Below, one piece after another: positions 34,931 through 43,730 of a stretch of DNA of 64,000 bases. A model generated the notes under the pieces. It did not search any database, was not told where the DNA came from, and saw nothing but the letters and a program-made list of their open reading frames with translations. Source of the DNA: DATBDN01 sp963715995 (GTDB lineage: Bacteria > Actinomycetota > Thermoleophilia > Solirubrobacterales > Thermoleophilaceae). The translations under genes were made by a program, and so were the position numbers. The stretch covers positions 2,914,001 to 2,978,000 of the forward strand of contig OY970283.1 of the NCBI GenBank assembly GCA_963715995.1. Direction: 5' to 3'. How positions within the stretch are numbered: the stretch's first letter is position 1; each line of letters starts with the position of its first letter.

Positions 34931-35950
34931 CTAAGCGAGCGTTCTGCCCACGAGCGAAGCATGCGCCACGACCGAGCGCGCGAACTCGGTGAAGTCGCGC
35001 GCGTAGAGCTGCTGCGGGCCGTCGCACAGCGCCAGCTCCGGGTCCTCGGCGATCTCCACGATGATCCCGTCGGCCCCCACGGCGGCGGCGGCGCGCGCCA
35101 GCGGCTCGACCAGCCGGCGATCGCCAGCCGCGTGCGAGGGATCGACGATCACGGGCAGGTGGCTGTGCAGCTTGAGCCAGGGGATCGCCGAGAGGTCGAG
35201 CGTGAAGCGTGTGGCCGTCTCGAACGTGCGGATGCCGCGCTCACAGAGGATCACCTGCTCGTTGCCCTCCTTGAGCACGTAGTCGGCGGCCTGGAGCAGC
35301 TCGTCGAGCGTGGAGGACAGCCCGCGCTTGAGCAGCACCGGCTTGCCGAGCCGGCCCACCACCTGGAGCAGCGAGTAGTTCTGCATGTTGCGCGCGCCGA
35401 CCTGGATCACGTCGACGACCTCCGCCAGCGCCTCCGCGTGCTCGGGCGTGGTCAGCTCGGTCACCACCGGCAGGCCCACCTCGGCCTTTGCCTCGCGCAC
35501 GATCTCGAGCCCCTCGGCGCCCAGGCCCGGGAACGAGAACGGCGAGGTGCGCGGCTTCCACACTCCCGCGCGCATCATCGTCGCGCCGCCGTCCTTCACC
35601 GCACGCGCCACGGCCAGGGTCTGGTCGCGTGTCTCGACGGTGCACGGGCCGGCGATCAGGGTGAAGGTCTCGGGGCCGACCGTGCGCCCGTCGACCGTGA
35701 TCATCGAGTGCTCGCGGCCACCGAGCTCGCGGCTCGCCAGCTTGTACGGGCGTGAGATCGGGACGATCCGGTCGACTCCGGGCATCACCTCGAGCCCCAG
35801 CTCGGCCACGCCGGCGGGGTCGCCGATCGCCCCGATCGCCGTGGTCAGCTCGCCCGGCATCACGACCACGTGCACGCCCGTCGTCTCGAGGCGCGTGACC
35901 ACGGCATCGACCTGCTGCTGCGTGGCGCCGGGTGTCATCACGACCATCAC
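34931..35950 (-). CDS. aroF: 3-deoxy-7-phosphoheptulonate synthase (DAHP synthase), AroF type Ib
   Basis: 339 residues. N-terminal ferredoxin-like regulatory domain about 1-70 (MVVMTPGATQQQVDAVVTRL), then the KDO8P-synthase-like barrel: FTLIAGPCTVETRDQ, MRAGVWKPRTSPFSFPGLG, VGARNMQNYSLLQ, KPVLLKRGLSST, LCERGIRTFE, LPVIVDPSHAAGDRR. Condenses PEP and erythrose 4-phosphate in the first shikimate step; the N-terminal domain of type Ib enzymes mediates Phe/Tyr feedback. Divergent from lemA with 76 bp between. Confidence 0.95.
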   Translation of the reverse strand: MMVVMTPGATQQQVDAVVTRLETTGVHVVVMPGELTTAIGAIGDPAGVAELGLEVMPGVDRIVPISRPYKLASRELGGREHSMITVDGRTVGPETFTLIAGPCTVETRDQTLAVARAVKDGGATMMRAGVWKPRTSPFSFPGLGAEGLEIVREAKAEVGLPVVTELTTPEHAEALAEVVDVIQVGARNMQNYSLLQVVGRLGKPVLLKRGLSSTLDELLQAADYVLKEGNEQVILCERGIRTFETATRFTLDLSAIPWLKLHSHLPVIVDPSHAAGDRRLVEPLARAAAAVGADGIIVEIAEDPELALCDGPQQLYARDFTEFARSVVAHASLVGRTLA

Positions 35951-36026
35951 TGCTGATGAATGATGGCTAACGGCGGTTCGGTGCGCGGTCTACCCGCCGG
36001 CCGCCGGCGCGGTTAGGGTTGCGCCC

Positions 36027-36590
36027 GTGACGATCGTCTACGTCGTGATCGCGGTGCTGGTGCTGCTCGTCCTGAGCTACATCCTGATCAACAATTCGCT
36101 GATCGGGGCCCGCAACCGCTGCGACGAAGCATGGAGCGGGATCGACGTGCAGCTCAAGCGCCGCCACGACCTGGTGCCCAACCTCGTGGAGGCCGTGAAG
36201 GGCTACGCGGCGCACGAGCAGGGGACGCTCACCAAGGTCACCGACGCCCGCGCGCATGCGGTCGCGGCCGAGAACGCGCCGCCGGCGCAGCGCGCCCAGG
36301 CGGAGTCGTCGCTCACCTCGGCGCTCGGTGGAATCAACGCCGTGGCCGAGCAGTACCCGCAGCTGCGCGCCGCCGACAACTTCCTCCAGCTCCAGGCGCA
36401 GCTCGCGGAGATCGAGGATGAGATCCAGGCGTCGAGGCGCATCTACAACTCGAACGTGCAGATCTACAACACGCGCCGCCAGGTGTTCCCGAATTCGATC
36501 GTCGCGGCGCGCGGCGACTTCGGCCCGCGCGAGTTCTTCCAGATCGAGGTCGCCTCGGACCGTGAGGTCCCGCAGGTCTCGTTCTCGTGA
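36027..36590 (+). CDS. LemA family protein
   Basis: 187 residues from GTG. N-terminal membrane anchor VIAVLVLLVLSYILIN, then the LemA helical domain: RRHDLVPNLVEAVKGYAAHE, cited as KRRHDLVPNLVEAVKGY, AENFLQLQ-like AADNFLQLQAQLAEIEDEIQ and VQIYNTRRQVFPNS. A coiled-coil-rich protein facing outward; function unsettled. The typical partner is a DUF3137/TPM-type membrane protein, and the next gene overlaps by 4 bp. Confidence 0.92.
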   Translation: MTIVYVVIAVLVLLVLSYILINNSLIGARNRCDEAWSGIDVQLKRRHDLVPNLVEAVKGYAAHEQGTLTKVTDARAHAVAAENAPPAQRAQAESSLTSALGGINAVAEQYPQLRAADNFLQLQAQLAEIEDEIQASRRIYNSNVQIYNTRRQVFPNSIVAARGDFGPREFFQIEVASDREVPQVSFS

Positions 36591-37522
36591 GCCGAGCGCT
36601 TCCCGCGAACGTCCACAGCACGCGCAGCGCGCACTTCCAGACCCTGATCGGGTCGGGCAGCTACCTCGTCGGGGCGGCCATCGCGGCGGCGATCGCGTTC
36701 ACGATCGGGGCGGCCGGCCACAACGCCGGGATCATGATCGGCGGTCCGCTGGCCGTGGCACTCGCGATGGTGCTCTTCGCCTGGCTGAAGGCCAGCGCGG
36801 ACTCCGAGCACGAGTTCTTCTCGATCTTCGCCGACACCCACAAGCTCAAGCTGTGGTCGAAGTACTCGCTCGATGGCTTCACGCCGCTGCTGTCGGGTGG
36901 CGACCGGCGCCACTGCGACAACTGGATGGAGTCGGATGGCCATGCGCTCGGGTGGTACACGTACGAGGTCAAGCACGAGAACGGCGACAAGCCGGACACG
37001 TGGGAGTCAACCGACTTCACAATCGCGACCGTCGACGTGGGCGAGCACGGGATGTCGCGCTTCGAGGGCATCTACCTGCGGCGGCGCCGCGGCCTGTTCG
37101 ACCACCTGGACAGCGACGCCAACTGGCTCCGCGGGCACAACCTCAAGAAGATCGAGCTCGAATCGATCGCCTTCCACGAGCGCTACGAGCTCTGGGCCGA
37201 GGAGAGCCAGGACGAGGTCGTGTTGCGCCAGCTGTTCGCGCCGTCGTTCGTTGTCTGGCTGGCCGACCATCCACTCGAGCCCGGCTTCGAGATCCGGGCC
37301 GGAATGCTCGTCGTGTTCATCCCGGGGCACTGCGGCGAGGCCGGGAAGCTCGAGTTCCTGCTGATGGCGGCGGCGGAGATCTCCAAGCGGATACGGACGG
37401 AGCTGACCGAGGCCGCTCAGGCCGGCTCGCTCCAGGCCGCAGGCAGGCGTGGTCGCCGTCGTAGTCGGCCAGGAACTCGTCGAGGAAGATCCAGGTCGAG
37501 CGGATGGCGCTGCGGCCCGTGA
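36587..37522 (+). CDS. LemA-associated membrane protein (DUF3137-like)
   Basis: 311 residues, GTG overlapping the lemA stop. Two membrane helices about 24-68 (AAIAAAIAFTIGAAGH, LAVALAMVLFAWL) follow a short N-terminus; the rest is a soluble domain with DFTIATVDVG, RHNLKK-like GHNLKKIELES and DEVVLRQLFAPSFVVWLADH, cited as LRQLFAPSFVVWL, resembling DUF3137. The last 35 residues are Arg/Gly-rich low complexity and are encoded on DNA that also encodes the C-terminus of the opposite PHA-synthase-like gene (206-bp overlap), suggesting loss of an original stop. Confidence 0.75.
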   Translation: MSRALPANVHSTRSAHFQTLIGSGSYLVGAAIAAAIAFTIGAAGHNAGIMIGGPLAVALAMVLFAWLKASADSEHEFFSIFADTHKLKLWSKYSLDGFTPLLSGGDRRHCDNWMESDGHALGWYTYEVKHENGDKPDTWESTDFTIATVDVGEHGMSRFEGIYLRRRRGLFDHLDSDANWLRGHNLKKIELESIAFHERYELWAEESQDEVVLRQLFAPSFVVWLADHPLEPGFEIRAGMLVVFIPGHCGEAGKLEFLLMAAAEISKRIRTELTEAAQAGSLQAAGRRGRRRSRPGTRRGRSRSSGWRCGP

Positions 37523-38519
37523 GCACACCGAGGTGGCCGCCGGGCGCGGTCTCTAGCCGCACGTCGGGCGAGCCCGGCAGCAGCGAGCCGACGTGCTCCA
37601 CGGCCTCGACCGGCGCCAGCACGTCGGAGCTGCCCGCGACGGCCAGCACGGGCGCGGTCACGTTCGCGAGATCGATGTGGTGATCGCCGAGCTCGAGCGT
37701 GCCGCCGGCCAGCTCGTTCACGCGGAAGAACTGGTGGTAGAGCTGGCCGAACGTGCGGCCCGGGTAGGCGAGCATGCTCGCCATGTACTCGTCGACCGCC
37801 TGTGAGTGCGCGAGCCAGTCGCGATCGTGCAGGTGCTGGGTCGTCACGAGCGGCTTCGTCACGTAGCGGTTGAGCGCGGTCGCGCGAAAGCCCAGGCTGA
37901 CGAGCGGCGCGGGCGCCCCGCCGAGCGCGCGGTAGAGCGCGGTGCCGAGCGCGCCGCCCGTGAGCGAGGCGAGCCGCCGGATCGGCGCCGCCATGCGCAC
38001 GCGCGTGAAGTCGAACGGGCTGGCAATCATGGCCACCGAGCGCACGGGCAGCTCGCGCGCGGCTGTGGCGAGCAGCGACATGATGCCGCCCAGGCACCAG
38101 CCGACGAGCTGGATCTCGTCGCGCCCCGAGTCCCGCACCACGGCCTCGATCGCCCTCGGGATCACCTCGTCGACCCAGTGCTCCAGCCCCAGCGCCCGGT
38201 CGCTGAAAGCGATCGCGCCGTAGTCGACGACGTAGGTCGGGTAGCCGCGTGCGAGCAGGTGCTCGGCGACGCTGCACCCGCGGCGCAGGTCGAAGCACCA
38301 GGCCGGCGCGGCGAGCGGCGGCACGAGCAGTATCGGCGTCGAGTGCGACGGCTGCCAGCCGCGGCGCAGGTAGCGGCTGACCGTCCGCTGAGGCCCCTCG
38401 TCGACGATCGCCCTGCTGGTGGGGTGCATCTGAGCGACGCCGTCGCCCACGAACAGGTCCCACGCGTTGGCGCCGGCGTTCACAAGGTCGTCCACGTGGA
38501 TGCGAGCGCGGGGCGCCAT
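37317..38519 (-). CDS. Poly(3-hydroxyalkanoate) synthase-like alpha/beta hydrolase
   Basis: 400 residues from ATG 38519. Lipase-like box LVGWCLGGIMSLL with Cys142 instead of Ser, Asp in GSSDVLAPVEAVE and His in PGGHLGVLTGRSA give the PhaC Cys-Asp-His triad. N-terminal part is short, like class III/IV PhaC. No PhaE/PhaR, PhaA/B or phasin gene nearby, so true polymer synthesis is unproven; an acyltransferase role is possible. Normal PhaC ends soon after FLDEFLADYDGD; here about 50 low-complexity residues follow, overlapping the opposite gene. Confidence 0.82.
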   Translation of the reverse strand: MAPRARIHVDDLVNAGANAWDLFVGDGVAQMHPTSRAIVDEGPQRTVSRYLRRGWQPSHSTPILLVPPLAAPAWCFDLRRGCSVAEHLLARGYPTYVVDYGAIAFSDRALGLEHWVDEVIPRAIEAVVRDSGRDEIQLVGWCLGGIMSLLATAARELPVRSVAMIASPFDFTRVRMAAPIRRLASLTGGALGTALYRALGGAPAPLVSLGFRATALNRYVTKPLVTTQHLHDRDWLAHSQAVDEYMASMLAYPGRTFGQLYHQFFRVNELAGGTLELGDHHIDLANVTAPVLAVAGSSDVLAPVEAVEHVGSLLPGSPDVRLETAPGGHLGVLTGRSAIRSTWIFLDEFLADYDGDHACLRPGASRPERPRSAPSVSAWRSPPPPSAGTRASRPRRSAPG

Positions 38520-38601
38520 CGGTGGGGTGACGGTAGCGGCGCCGGCGGCACCGCCACATGCAACTTTCGCCGCCCACCGGGTATTCAGACGGAGGACGGT
38601 G

Positions 38602-38799
38602 ATGCACAACCACGACAACGCCCGCCCGCACATGAGTGGCCGCCGCTTCCGGCAGGCCCGTGGCTGCCATGCCGGCGAGGTCGTCCGGGTGGTCGGCGAG
38701 GCGCCTCACTTCGACGGCTATTGGCTCGTCGAGGCCGAGTGCGGCAAGCGCTGGGCAATGCGTGAGCGCGTCCTGCGCTCGCGGCTGCACTCGTCCTAG
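38602..38799 (+). CDS. Small hypothetical protein, 65 aa
   Basis: 65 residues from ATG preceded by GGAGG at 38591. Basic and His-rich start (MHNHDNARPHM), then a compact beta-like domain, GEVVRVVGEAPHFDGYWLVE, and CGKRWAMRERVLRS. Two Cys and a SH3-like spacing, possibly a small nucleic-acid- or metal-binding fold; not recognised. Its TAG overlaps the stop of the opposite small gene by 4 bp. The strong ribosome site supports it being real. Confidence 0.6.
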   Translation: MHNHDNARPHMSGRRFRQARGCHAGEVVRVVGEAPHFDGYWLVEAECGKRWAMRERVLRSRLHSS

Positions 38800-38954
38800 C
38801 GCGCGCTCAGCACGGCCAGGCGCGGCGGCGCCGTGGAGCCGTGGAAGGTCCGCTTGTGGCCGCGGTCGCCGTTGCAGCCGTGCGCGGCCACTATCACTGC
38901 GACGAAGACGCCGAGCACGAGGCCCAGCAGCACCATCCGGACGCGAATGTCCAC
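38796..38954 (-). CDS. Small single-pass membrane protein, 52 aa
   Basis: 52 codons-worth of protein from GTG 38954, starting only 4 bp after the stop of the haloalkane dehalogenase gene. MDIRVRM precedes one hydrophobic helix (VLLGLVLGVFVAVIVAAHG), then a basic hydrophilic tail with GDRGHKRTFHGS. Topology looks like N-in, tail out. Too short for most automatic calls. Tight spacing to the upstream gene and to the convergent stop argue for a translated gene; function unknown. Confidence 0.55.
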   Translation of the reverse strand: MDIRVRMVLLGLVLGVFVAVIVAAHGCNGDRGHKRTFHGSTAPPRLAVLSAR

Positions 38955-38958
38955 TGGC

Positions 38959-39846
38959 TCAGGTGTGCGCCAGCCAGTCGGCGATCAAGGCGCCGATCTC
39001 GTGGCCCTGGTCTTCCTGGAGGAAGTGGCCGCCGTCGTGGATCACGGTCAGCGCCTCGGCCGTCGGAAACAGCGACTGCACCGTCCGCCCGACCGGGTCC
39101 AGCGGCAGCGCAGGATCGGAGTCGCCCCACATGAGCAGCGCCGGGCGCTCGTCGCTGCGCAGCGCCTCGGCCACCGCCTGGCCGGCGTCGGCGCCCGGGT
39201 CCTCGGGGGTCAGCGGGAGGATCAGCGGGAACGCGCGCGCGCCCGCCTTCGACTCCACGCTCGGGAACGGCGCCTCGTAGGCGGCGATCACCTCGTCGGA
39301 GACCTGGGTCGCGCAGGCGTTCTTGATCAGCATCCCTATCGGCAGGTCCTCGGTGCGCTCGACGAAGTCCCGGAACGCATGCCAGCCGCCGCTCATGTGC
39401 TGGCGGCCGGTGAAGAGCCCCGTGTCCATCGCGATGAAGCGCGAGACCCGCTCGGGCGCCTCCAGCGTGCCGATCCGCAGACCCACCGGGCCGCCCCAGT
39501 CCTGGACGACGAACACCGCGTCGCGCACGTCGAGCGCCTCGAGCACCGACAGCACGGCAGCCGTGTGGCGGTCGTAGGTGTACCAGCCGATGTCGGTGGG
39601 CTTGTCGGAGCGGCCGAAGCCGGGCATGTCGACCGCGATGCAGCGGTAACCCTTCTCCAGCAGCACTCCCATGATCTTGCGGTAGAGGAACGACCAGCTC
39701 GGCTCGCCGTGGAACATCACGACGGGCTGCCCCTCGCCTTCGTCGAGGTAGGCCAGCCTGAGCCCCTCCCACTCGTGGTAGTGCGGAGCCCAGGGAAAGT
39801 CCGGCAGGTCCTTGAAGCGATCGTCGGGCGTGCGGAAGACGTCCAC
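38959..39846 (-). CDS. Haloalkane dehalogenase (HLD-I type)
   Basis: 295 residues. HGEPSWSFLYRK (oxyanion HGEPxWS with Glu), nucleophile Asp116 and halide-binding Trp117 in FVVQDWGGPVGLR, acid in MWGDSDPALP and His in DGGHFLQEDQG. The QDWGGP and HGEP pattern separates haloalkane dehalogenases from epoxide hydrolases; the catalytic acid after strand 7 fits subfamily HLD-I (DhlA/DhmA). Hydrolyses carbon-halogen bonds to alcohols; natural substrate unknown. Cytoplasmic, no signal. Confidence 0.88.
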   Translation of the reverse strand: MDVFRTPDDRFKDLPDFPWAPHYHEWEGLRLAYLDEGEGQPVVMFHGEPSWSFLYRKIMGVLLEKGYRCIAVDMPGFGRSDKPTDIGWYTYDRHTAAVLSVLEALDVRDAVFVVQDWGGPVGLRIGTLEAPERVSRFIAMDTGLFTGRQHMSGGWHAFRDFVERTEDLPIGMLIKNACATQVSDEVIAAYEAPFPSVESKAGARAFPLILPLTPEDPGADAGQAVAEALRSDERPALLMWGDSDPALPLDPVGRTVQSLFPTAEALTVIHDGGHFLQEDQGHEIGALIADWLAHT

Positions 39847-39861
39847 GCGCCCGACGCTATC

Positions 39862-42069
39862 TCACGGAGCGCCCATCCAGCCGCGGGAATGGCACGGCGC
39901 GCCGCCGCACTGGTCGGTCACGGCGCCGCCCGGCGCGAGGAAGATCGCCTTCATCGCGCGGTCGGCGACGGTGTTGCGAGGCTCCTCGTGCGGATCCGCC
40001 CCACCCCACTGGTCCTGAGGCGAGCCGGCCGGGCAGCCGCCGAAGGCGGGCTCGTTGATGAGCAGCGGTGCGGCGGTGCCGTGGCTGCAGTCGTCACGGA
40101 TCGGCCCCGAGTCCCAGACCGTGATCGCCGACCCGTCGAAGGGGTAGTGCTTGATCCTGGGGATCTCGCCGAAGTACTGCTTGCCGCCGGTCGGATCGCG
40201 GAAGGTGTCGAGGGTGGGCGTACGCAGGCTGGCGCCTATCGTGCGCGCCTCGACCGCCGCGGCCCAGTTCGAGACCTGGTGGTCGCCGAACGCCAGGTTC
40301 ATCAGCACCTTGTGCTTGGGCGTGTTCGGCAGCGGATCGTCGGTCATGTGCTCGGCGTAGCCATCGGCCTCGCCGCGATCCCACTGCATCTGCATGAGGC
40401 CGAAGATCAGCTGGCGCTCGGCCTCGTTCGGGTAGGCCTTGTAGACCAGGCACGCGTACGAGGGCAGATCGCCGTTCAGCGCCCGTGTGCACTCGTCGTC
40501 GGTGCCGCGGCCGAAGTCGGTCGAGCGCTGGAGCAGCGTCGAGTAGTTCATGCCGGGCACGCCGATCGAGGCGCGATCGCCGTCGACCATCACGGCGGCC
40601 AGCGAGCCGCCGATGATGCCGCCCTGGCTGTTGCCGTCGTAGTAGCTGCGGCCGGTCTTGATGACCGGCTGCCCCTGGTCGTTCTGGAACGCCGGGTCTG
40701 AGACCAGCCCATCCGGGTGCGCCATCAGCCGCCCGAGATAGAGGAAGGCGAGCATGCCCTCCTGCACGCGGTCGATCATCGTGTGGAAGCGCGACAGGTC
40801 GGTGATCGCCGTGACCACGTTCGGGATGTCGCAGTTGGCGTCGGGCACGCCGCCGGCCTGAAGGTCGGACAGCAGGTTCTGGAAGCCCTGCTCGTCCTGC
40901 GGCGGGTCGTCGAGCTCGCAGCCCATGCCCGCCCAGGTGGTCCCGCAGAAGACGAAGTCGTGCTCGCTGCCGAACGCCTTGAGCTGCCCCTGGCCCATCT
41001 CGCCGGTTGAGCCGAACAGGCCATGGCCGTAGAGCGACGCCGTGCCGGGCGCGGCCAGCGACGCCTCGGGGACGTTGCAGACGAAGCGCGCCGTGTAGGT
41101 GTTGCCGGGAAGCTGCACGGGCTGGTTCGTGCCCGGCTTGAAGACGAAGCTGCCGCCCGGCTGGCAGGTGGGCGTTGACAGGTAGCACGGGACCTGGAAG
41201 TAGCCGGTGACCACGCGCGCTATGCCGCTGGCCTTCAGGTCGTCCGAGGTCTCGACCCGCGACACCTTGAACGACGGCGCGGAGCCCTGGATCTTCATGT
41301 CCTTGAGGTTGGTGTCGCCGAGCTGCGAGAACGCGTCGTCGCGGATGTCGAGCATCCGCTCGCTCAGGTTGCGCTCGCTTGCGACGGTGAAGTCCCAGGC
41401 CAGGAACAGGTTCTTGGTCGAAATGCCTGCCTTCTTCAGGCGGCTGAAGATCCGCTGCATGTGCGCCGAGCGGGCGTCGTTGGTGGTGCCGTCGCGGTAG
41501 CCGCGGAAGGCGTCGCCCGCGGGAATCGTGTTGCCGTCCTTGTCCTTCAGGTCGCGCAGGGCGACGATGTAGGTGTGGCCTTCGCGGAAGTTCTTCGCGG
41601 GACGGACGATCAGGTTGCGGGTCGCGTCACTCGACGCGCCGGAGTCCATCTCGGTCCAGATGAGGTTGCGCTCCAGCGTCTTGGCGTCGATCACGACGAC
41701 CGCCGCGTCGTGGTCGTAGGTGTGCCTGAGGTCGTTGATCGGAACGCCGTGAGTCCGGTCGAGGTCGAGGCCCGGCACGTAGGTGGTGATGAGCGAGCCG
41801 GGCGAGAAGCCGTCGCTGCGGTTCCACTGGCCTGGCTGGATCGGCTTGCCGGCCACGTTGTGCGGCATCGACCCGAGGGCGAAGTGCACCTTCAGCCCGG
41901 TGTCGGTGTCTGCCGGCTTGGTGAAGAGGTTGTTCGGGAACGGCTGGAGGCAGACAGCCGGATCGAGGTTGTCGCACTTCGCGTATGGGCTCTGGGTGTC
42001 GCCCGCTGCGGCGGCGGACGACGTGAGCACGGCGGAGGCGAGGAGTGCGAGCAGGAGTGAGCGCTTCAT
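39862..42069 (-). CDS. Large secreted hydrolase-like protein
   Basis: 735 residues. Signal peptide LLLALLASAVLTSSAAAA-type (MKRSLLLALLASAVL). Mature N-terminus CLQPFPNNLFTKPADTDTG is a motif of a family of secreted, often lipase-annotated proteins. A probable nucleophile elbow is YYDGNSQGGIIGGSLAA about residue 475, with later acidic and His candidates (FGDHQVSNWAAA). At least eight Cys suggest disulfides. Catalytic assignment is inference from the GNSQGG pattern. Tail 15 bp from the dehalogenase start on the same strand. Confidence 0.7.
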   Translation of the reverse strand: MKRSLLLALLASAVLTSSAAAAGDTQSPYAKCDNLDPAVCLQPFPNNLFTKPADTDTGLKVHFALGSMPHNVAGKPIQPGQWNRSDGFSPGSLITTYVPGLDLDRTHGVPINDLRHTYDHDAAVVVIDAKTLERNLIWTEMDSGASSDATRNLIVRPAKNFREGHTYIVALRDLKDKDGNTIPAGDAFRGYRDGTTNDARSAHMQRIFSRLKKAGISTKNLFLAWDFTVASERNLSERMLDIRDDAFSQLGDTNLKDMKIQGSAPSFKVSRVETSDDLKASGIARVVTGYFQVPCYLSTPTCQPGGSFVFKPGTNQPVQLPGNTYTARFVCNVPEASLAAPGTASLYGHGLFGSTGEMGQGQLKAFGSEHDFVFCGTTWAGMGCELDDPPQDEQGFQNLLSDLQAGGVPDANCDIPNVVTAITDLSRFHTMIDRVQEGMLAFLYLGRLMAHPDGLVSDPAFQNDQGQPVIKTGRSYYDGNSQGGIIGGSLAAVMVDGDRASIGVPGMNYSTLLQRSTDFGRGTDDECTRALNGDLPSYACLVYKAYPNEAERQLIFGLMQMQWDRGEADGYAEHMTDDPLPNTPKHKVLMNLAFGDHQVSNWAAAVEARTIGASLRTPTLDTFRDPTGGKQYFGEIPRIKHYPFDGSAITVWDSGPIRDDCSHGTAAPLLINEPAFGGCPAGSPQDQWGGADPHEEPRNTVADRAMKAIFLAPGGAVTDQCGGAPCHSRGWMGAP

Positions 42070-42117
42070 CCCCCGCTAAACGGGGGGCGCTCACCCCAGC
42101 TTGCAGCTAATCGGTAC

Positions 42118-42513
42118 CTAATCCTGCTTCAGATCGAGGGCGCAGCTGTTGATGCAGAAACGCTGGCCGGTCGGGTTCGGGCCGTCGTCGAACACGTGCC
42201 CGAGGTGCCCGCCGCAGTTGGCGCAGCGAACCTCGGTGCGCGTCATTCCGAGCGAGCGATCGGTGTGCGTCTCGACGTTCTCGCTCACGGCCGGCTCGTA
42301 GAAGCTCGGCCAGCCGGTGCCTGACTCGAACTTGGTGTCCGAGCTGAACAGCGCCGCGCCGCAGGCGGCACAGTGATACATGCCGTCGTCCTTGACGTCC
42401 CAGTACTTGCCGGTGAACGGCCGCTCGGTGCCCTGCTTGCGCAGCACGTCGTACTGCTCGGGCGAGAGCTCCTCACGCCACTCTGCGTCTGTCTTCTCCA
42501 CTTGCGGGCTCAT
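42118..42513 (-). CDS. msrB: Peptide-methionine (R)-S-oxide reductase
   Basis: 131 residues from ATG 42513. Zinc ligands Cys48, Cys51, Cys97 and Cys100 (CAAC, CANC), catalytic Cys120 in RFCINSCALDL, GTGWPSFYEP substrate pocket. Complete MsrB. It reduces Met-R-sulfoxide in proteins with thioredoxin. The frame stays open upstream to 42771 but opposite a real gene; MSPQVEKTDAEW is the usual start. MsrA is encoded separately at 50271-50921. Confidence 0.95.
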   Translation of the reverse strand: MSPQVEKTDAEWREELSPEQYDVLRKQGTERPFTGKYWDVKDDGMYHCAACGAALFSSDTKFESGTGWPSFYEPAVSENVETHTDRSLGMTRTEVRCANCGGHLGHVFDDGPNPTGQRFCINSCALDLKQD

Positions 42514-42572
42514 GGTCTCCTTCGTTTGATCCTCCACAAGATATGTCTCCGCCGCGCGCGTACCGTTACGCC

Positions 42573-43730
42573 ATGCCAAGCACAGTCGTAGTCGGGGCCG
42601 GAGTGTTCGGCATGTCGCTGGCGCGCAGACTCGCACTCGACGGCTGGGAGGTGACCGTCGTGGAGCAGGAGGCGCCGGGATGGGACGGGTCGTCGTCGGG
42701 CGGCGAGTCGCGTCTGATCCGCTTCGCACACGGCTCGGAGGCGTGGTACGCGCGTTCCGCCCGGCGCGCACGCGAGCTCTGGCGCGAGATCGACCCGACG
42801 CTGATCGCCGAGGTCGGCGTGGCCTGGTTCGCTCACGGCGACGACGGCTGGGAGGCTGACTCGGAGCGTGTGCTCAGAGCCGAGGGCATCGCCGTCGAGC
42901 GGCTCGACCCGGGCGCCGCACAGCGTCTTTACCCCTCGCTCGGCACCGAGGATCTGGCCTGGGTGCTGTTCGAGCCCGAAAGCCGGCGTGCTCTTCGCCG
43001 CGCGCGGCGTGCAGGTGCTAGCCGAGCAGGCGCGCGCGGCTGGGGCGCGCTTCGTCCGCAGCCGCGCGCAGCCGCCGGCGACCGCGTGCACGCGCCGAGC
43101 GACCAGGGTCGCGCGTGCGACATGGCCGAGATGCTCGAGGCCGATCGCATCGTATGGGCCTGCGGGCCGTGGCTGCCGAAGCTCTTCCCCGGGCTCGCCG
43201 ACGTGCGCCCGACCCTCCAGGAGGTGGTCTTCCTCGACGCGGGCGAGGCGTGGGCGAACACCCCTGGCTGGGTCGACTACGACCGCTCGTTCTACGGCCA
43301 CGGCGCGCTCGAGACGCACGGCTTCAAGGCGGCGACCGACGCCGAGGGCACCGACGCAGACCCGGACGCGCTCGGCGACCTTGGCGGTGCCACCGAGCCC
43401 GCGCTGCGCCGCTACGTGGCGGAGCGCTTCCCGGCGCTCCGCGACGCGCCGGTGCGAGCGCGGCGGCCATGCCCATACGAGCTGACGGCCGACACGCACT
43501 TCGTGGCGGCGCCGCATCCCGAGCACGAGCACGTGTGGATCGTCGGCGGCGGGTCGGGACACGGTTTCAAGCACGGCCCGGCGCTGGCTGAGCGCATGGT
43601 CGCGTGGCTGTCCGGCGATGAGCCGCCGGACCCGCGCTTCGCGCTCGGACCGCGCACGCCCGACCGCAGCCTGCGCACCGCGGGCGCCCGCGCTACCCCG
43701 GCTGGGAAGCGCTTCGATCCGGCGTCATGA
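42573..43730 (+). CDS. FAD-dependent oxidoreductase (sarcosine oxidase/DAO-like) with two compensating frameshifts
   Basis: 385 residues from ATG 42573. N-terminal dinucleotide fold VVVGAGVFGMSLARRLA, GESRLIRFAHGS as in monomeric sarcosine oxidase, C-terminal VWIVGGGSGHGFKHGPALAE flavin site (cited VGGGSGHGFKHGP). Between about 42977 and 43075 the frame reads Arg-rich nonsense (RRALRRARRAG), while the +1 frame encodes the expected GVLFAARGVQVLAEQARAAG. So one extra base near 42977-42985 and one lost near 43068-43080 restore the frame. Function probably lost or altered unless these are sequence errors. Confidence 0.8.
   Translation: MPSTVVVGAGVFGMSLARRLALDGWEVTVVEQEAPGWDGSSSGGESRLIRFAHGSEAWYARSARRARELWREIDPTLIAEVGVAWFAHGDDGWEADSERVLRAEGIAVERLDPGAAQRLYPSLGTEDLAWVLFEPESRRALRRARRAGASRAGARGWGALRPQPRAAAGDRVHAPSDQGRACDMAEMLEADRIVWACGPWLPKLFPGLADVRPTLQEVVFLDAGEAWANTPGWVDYDRSFYGHGALETHGFKAATDAEGTDADPDALGDLGGATEPALRRYVAERFPALRDAPVRARRPCPYELTADTHFVAAPHPEHEHVWIVGGGSGHGFKHGPALAERMVAWLSGDEPPDPRFALGPRTPDRSLRTAGARATPAGKRFDPAS

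Noticed and set aside
37417..38790. Second minus-strand frame over the PHA-synthase-like gene.
   Set aside because: Arg/Ala/Asp shadow composition; the GWCLGG box and triad are in the other frame.
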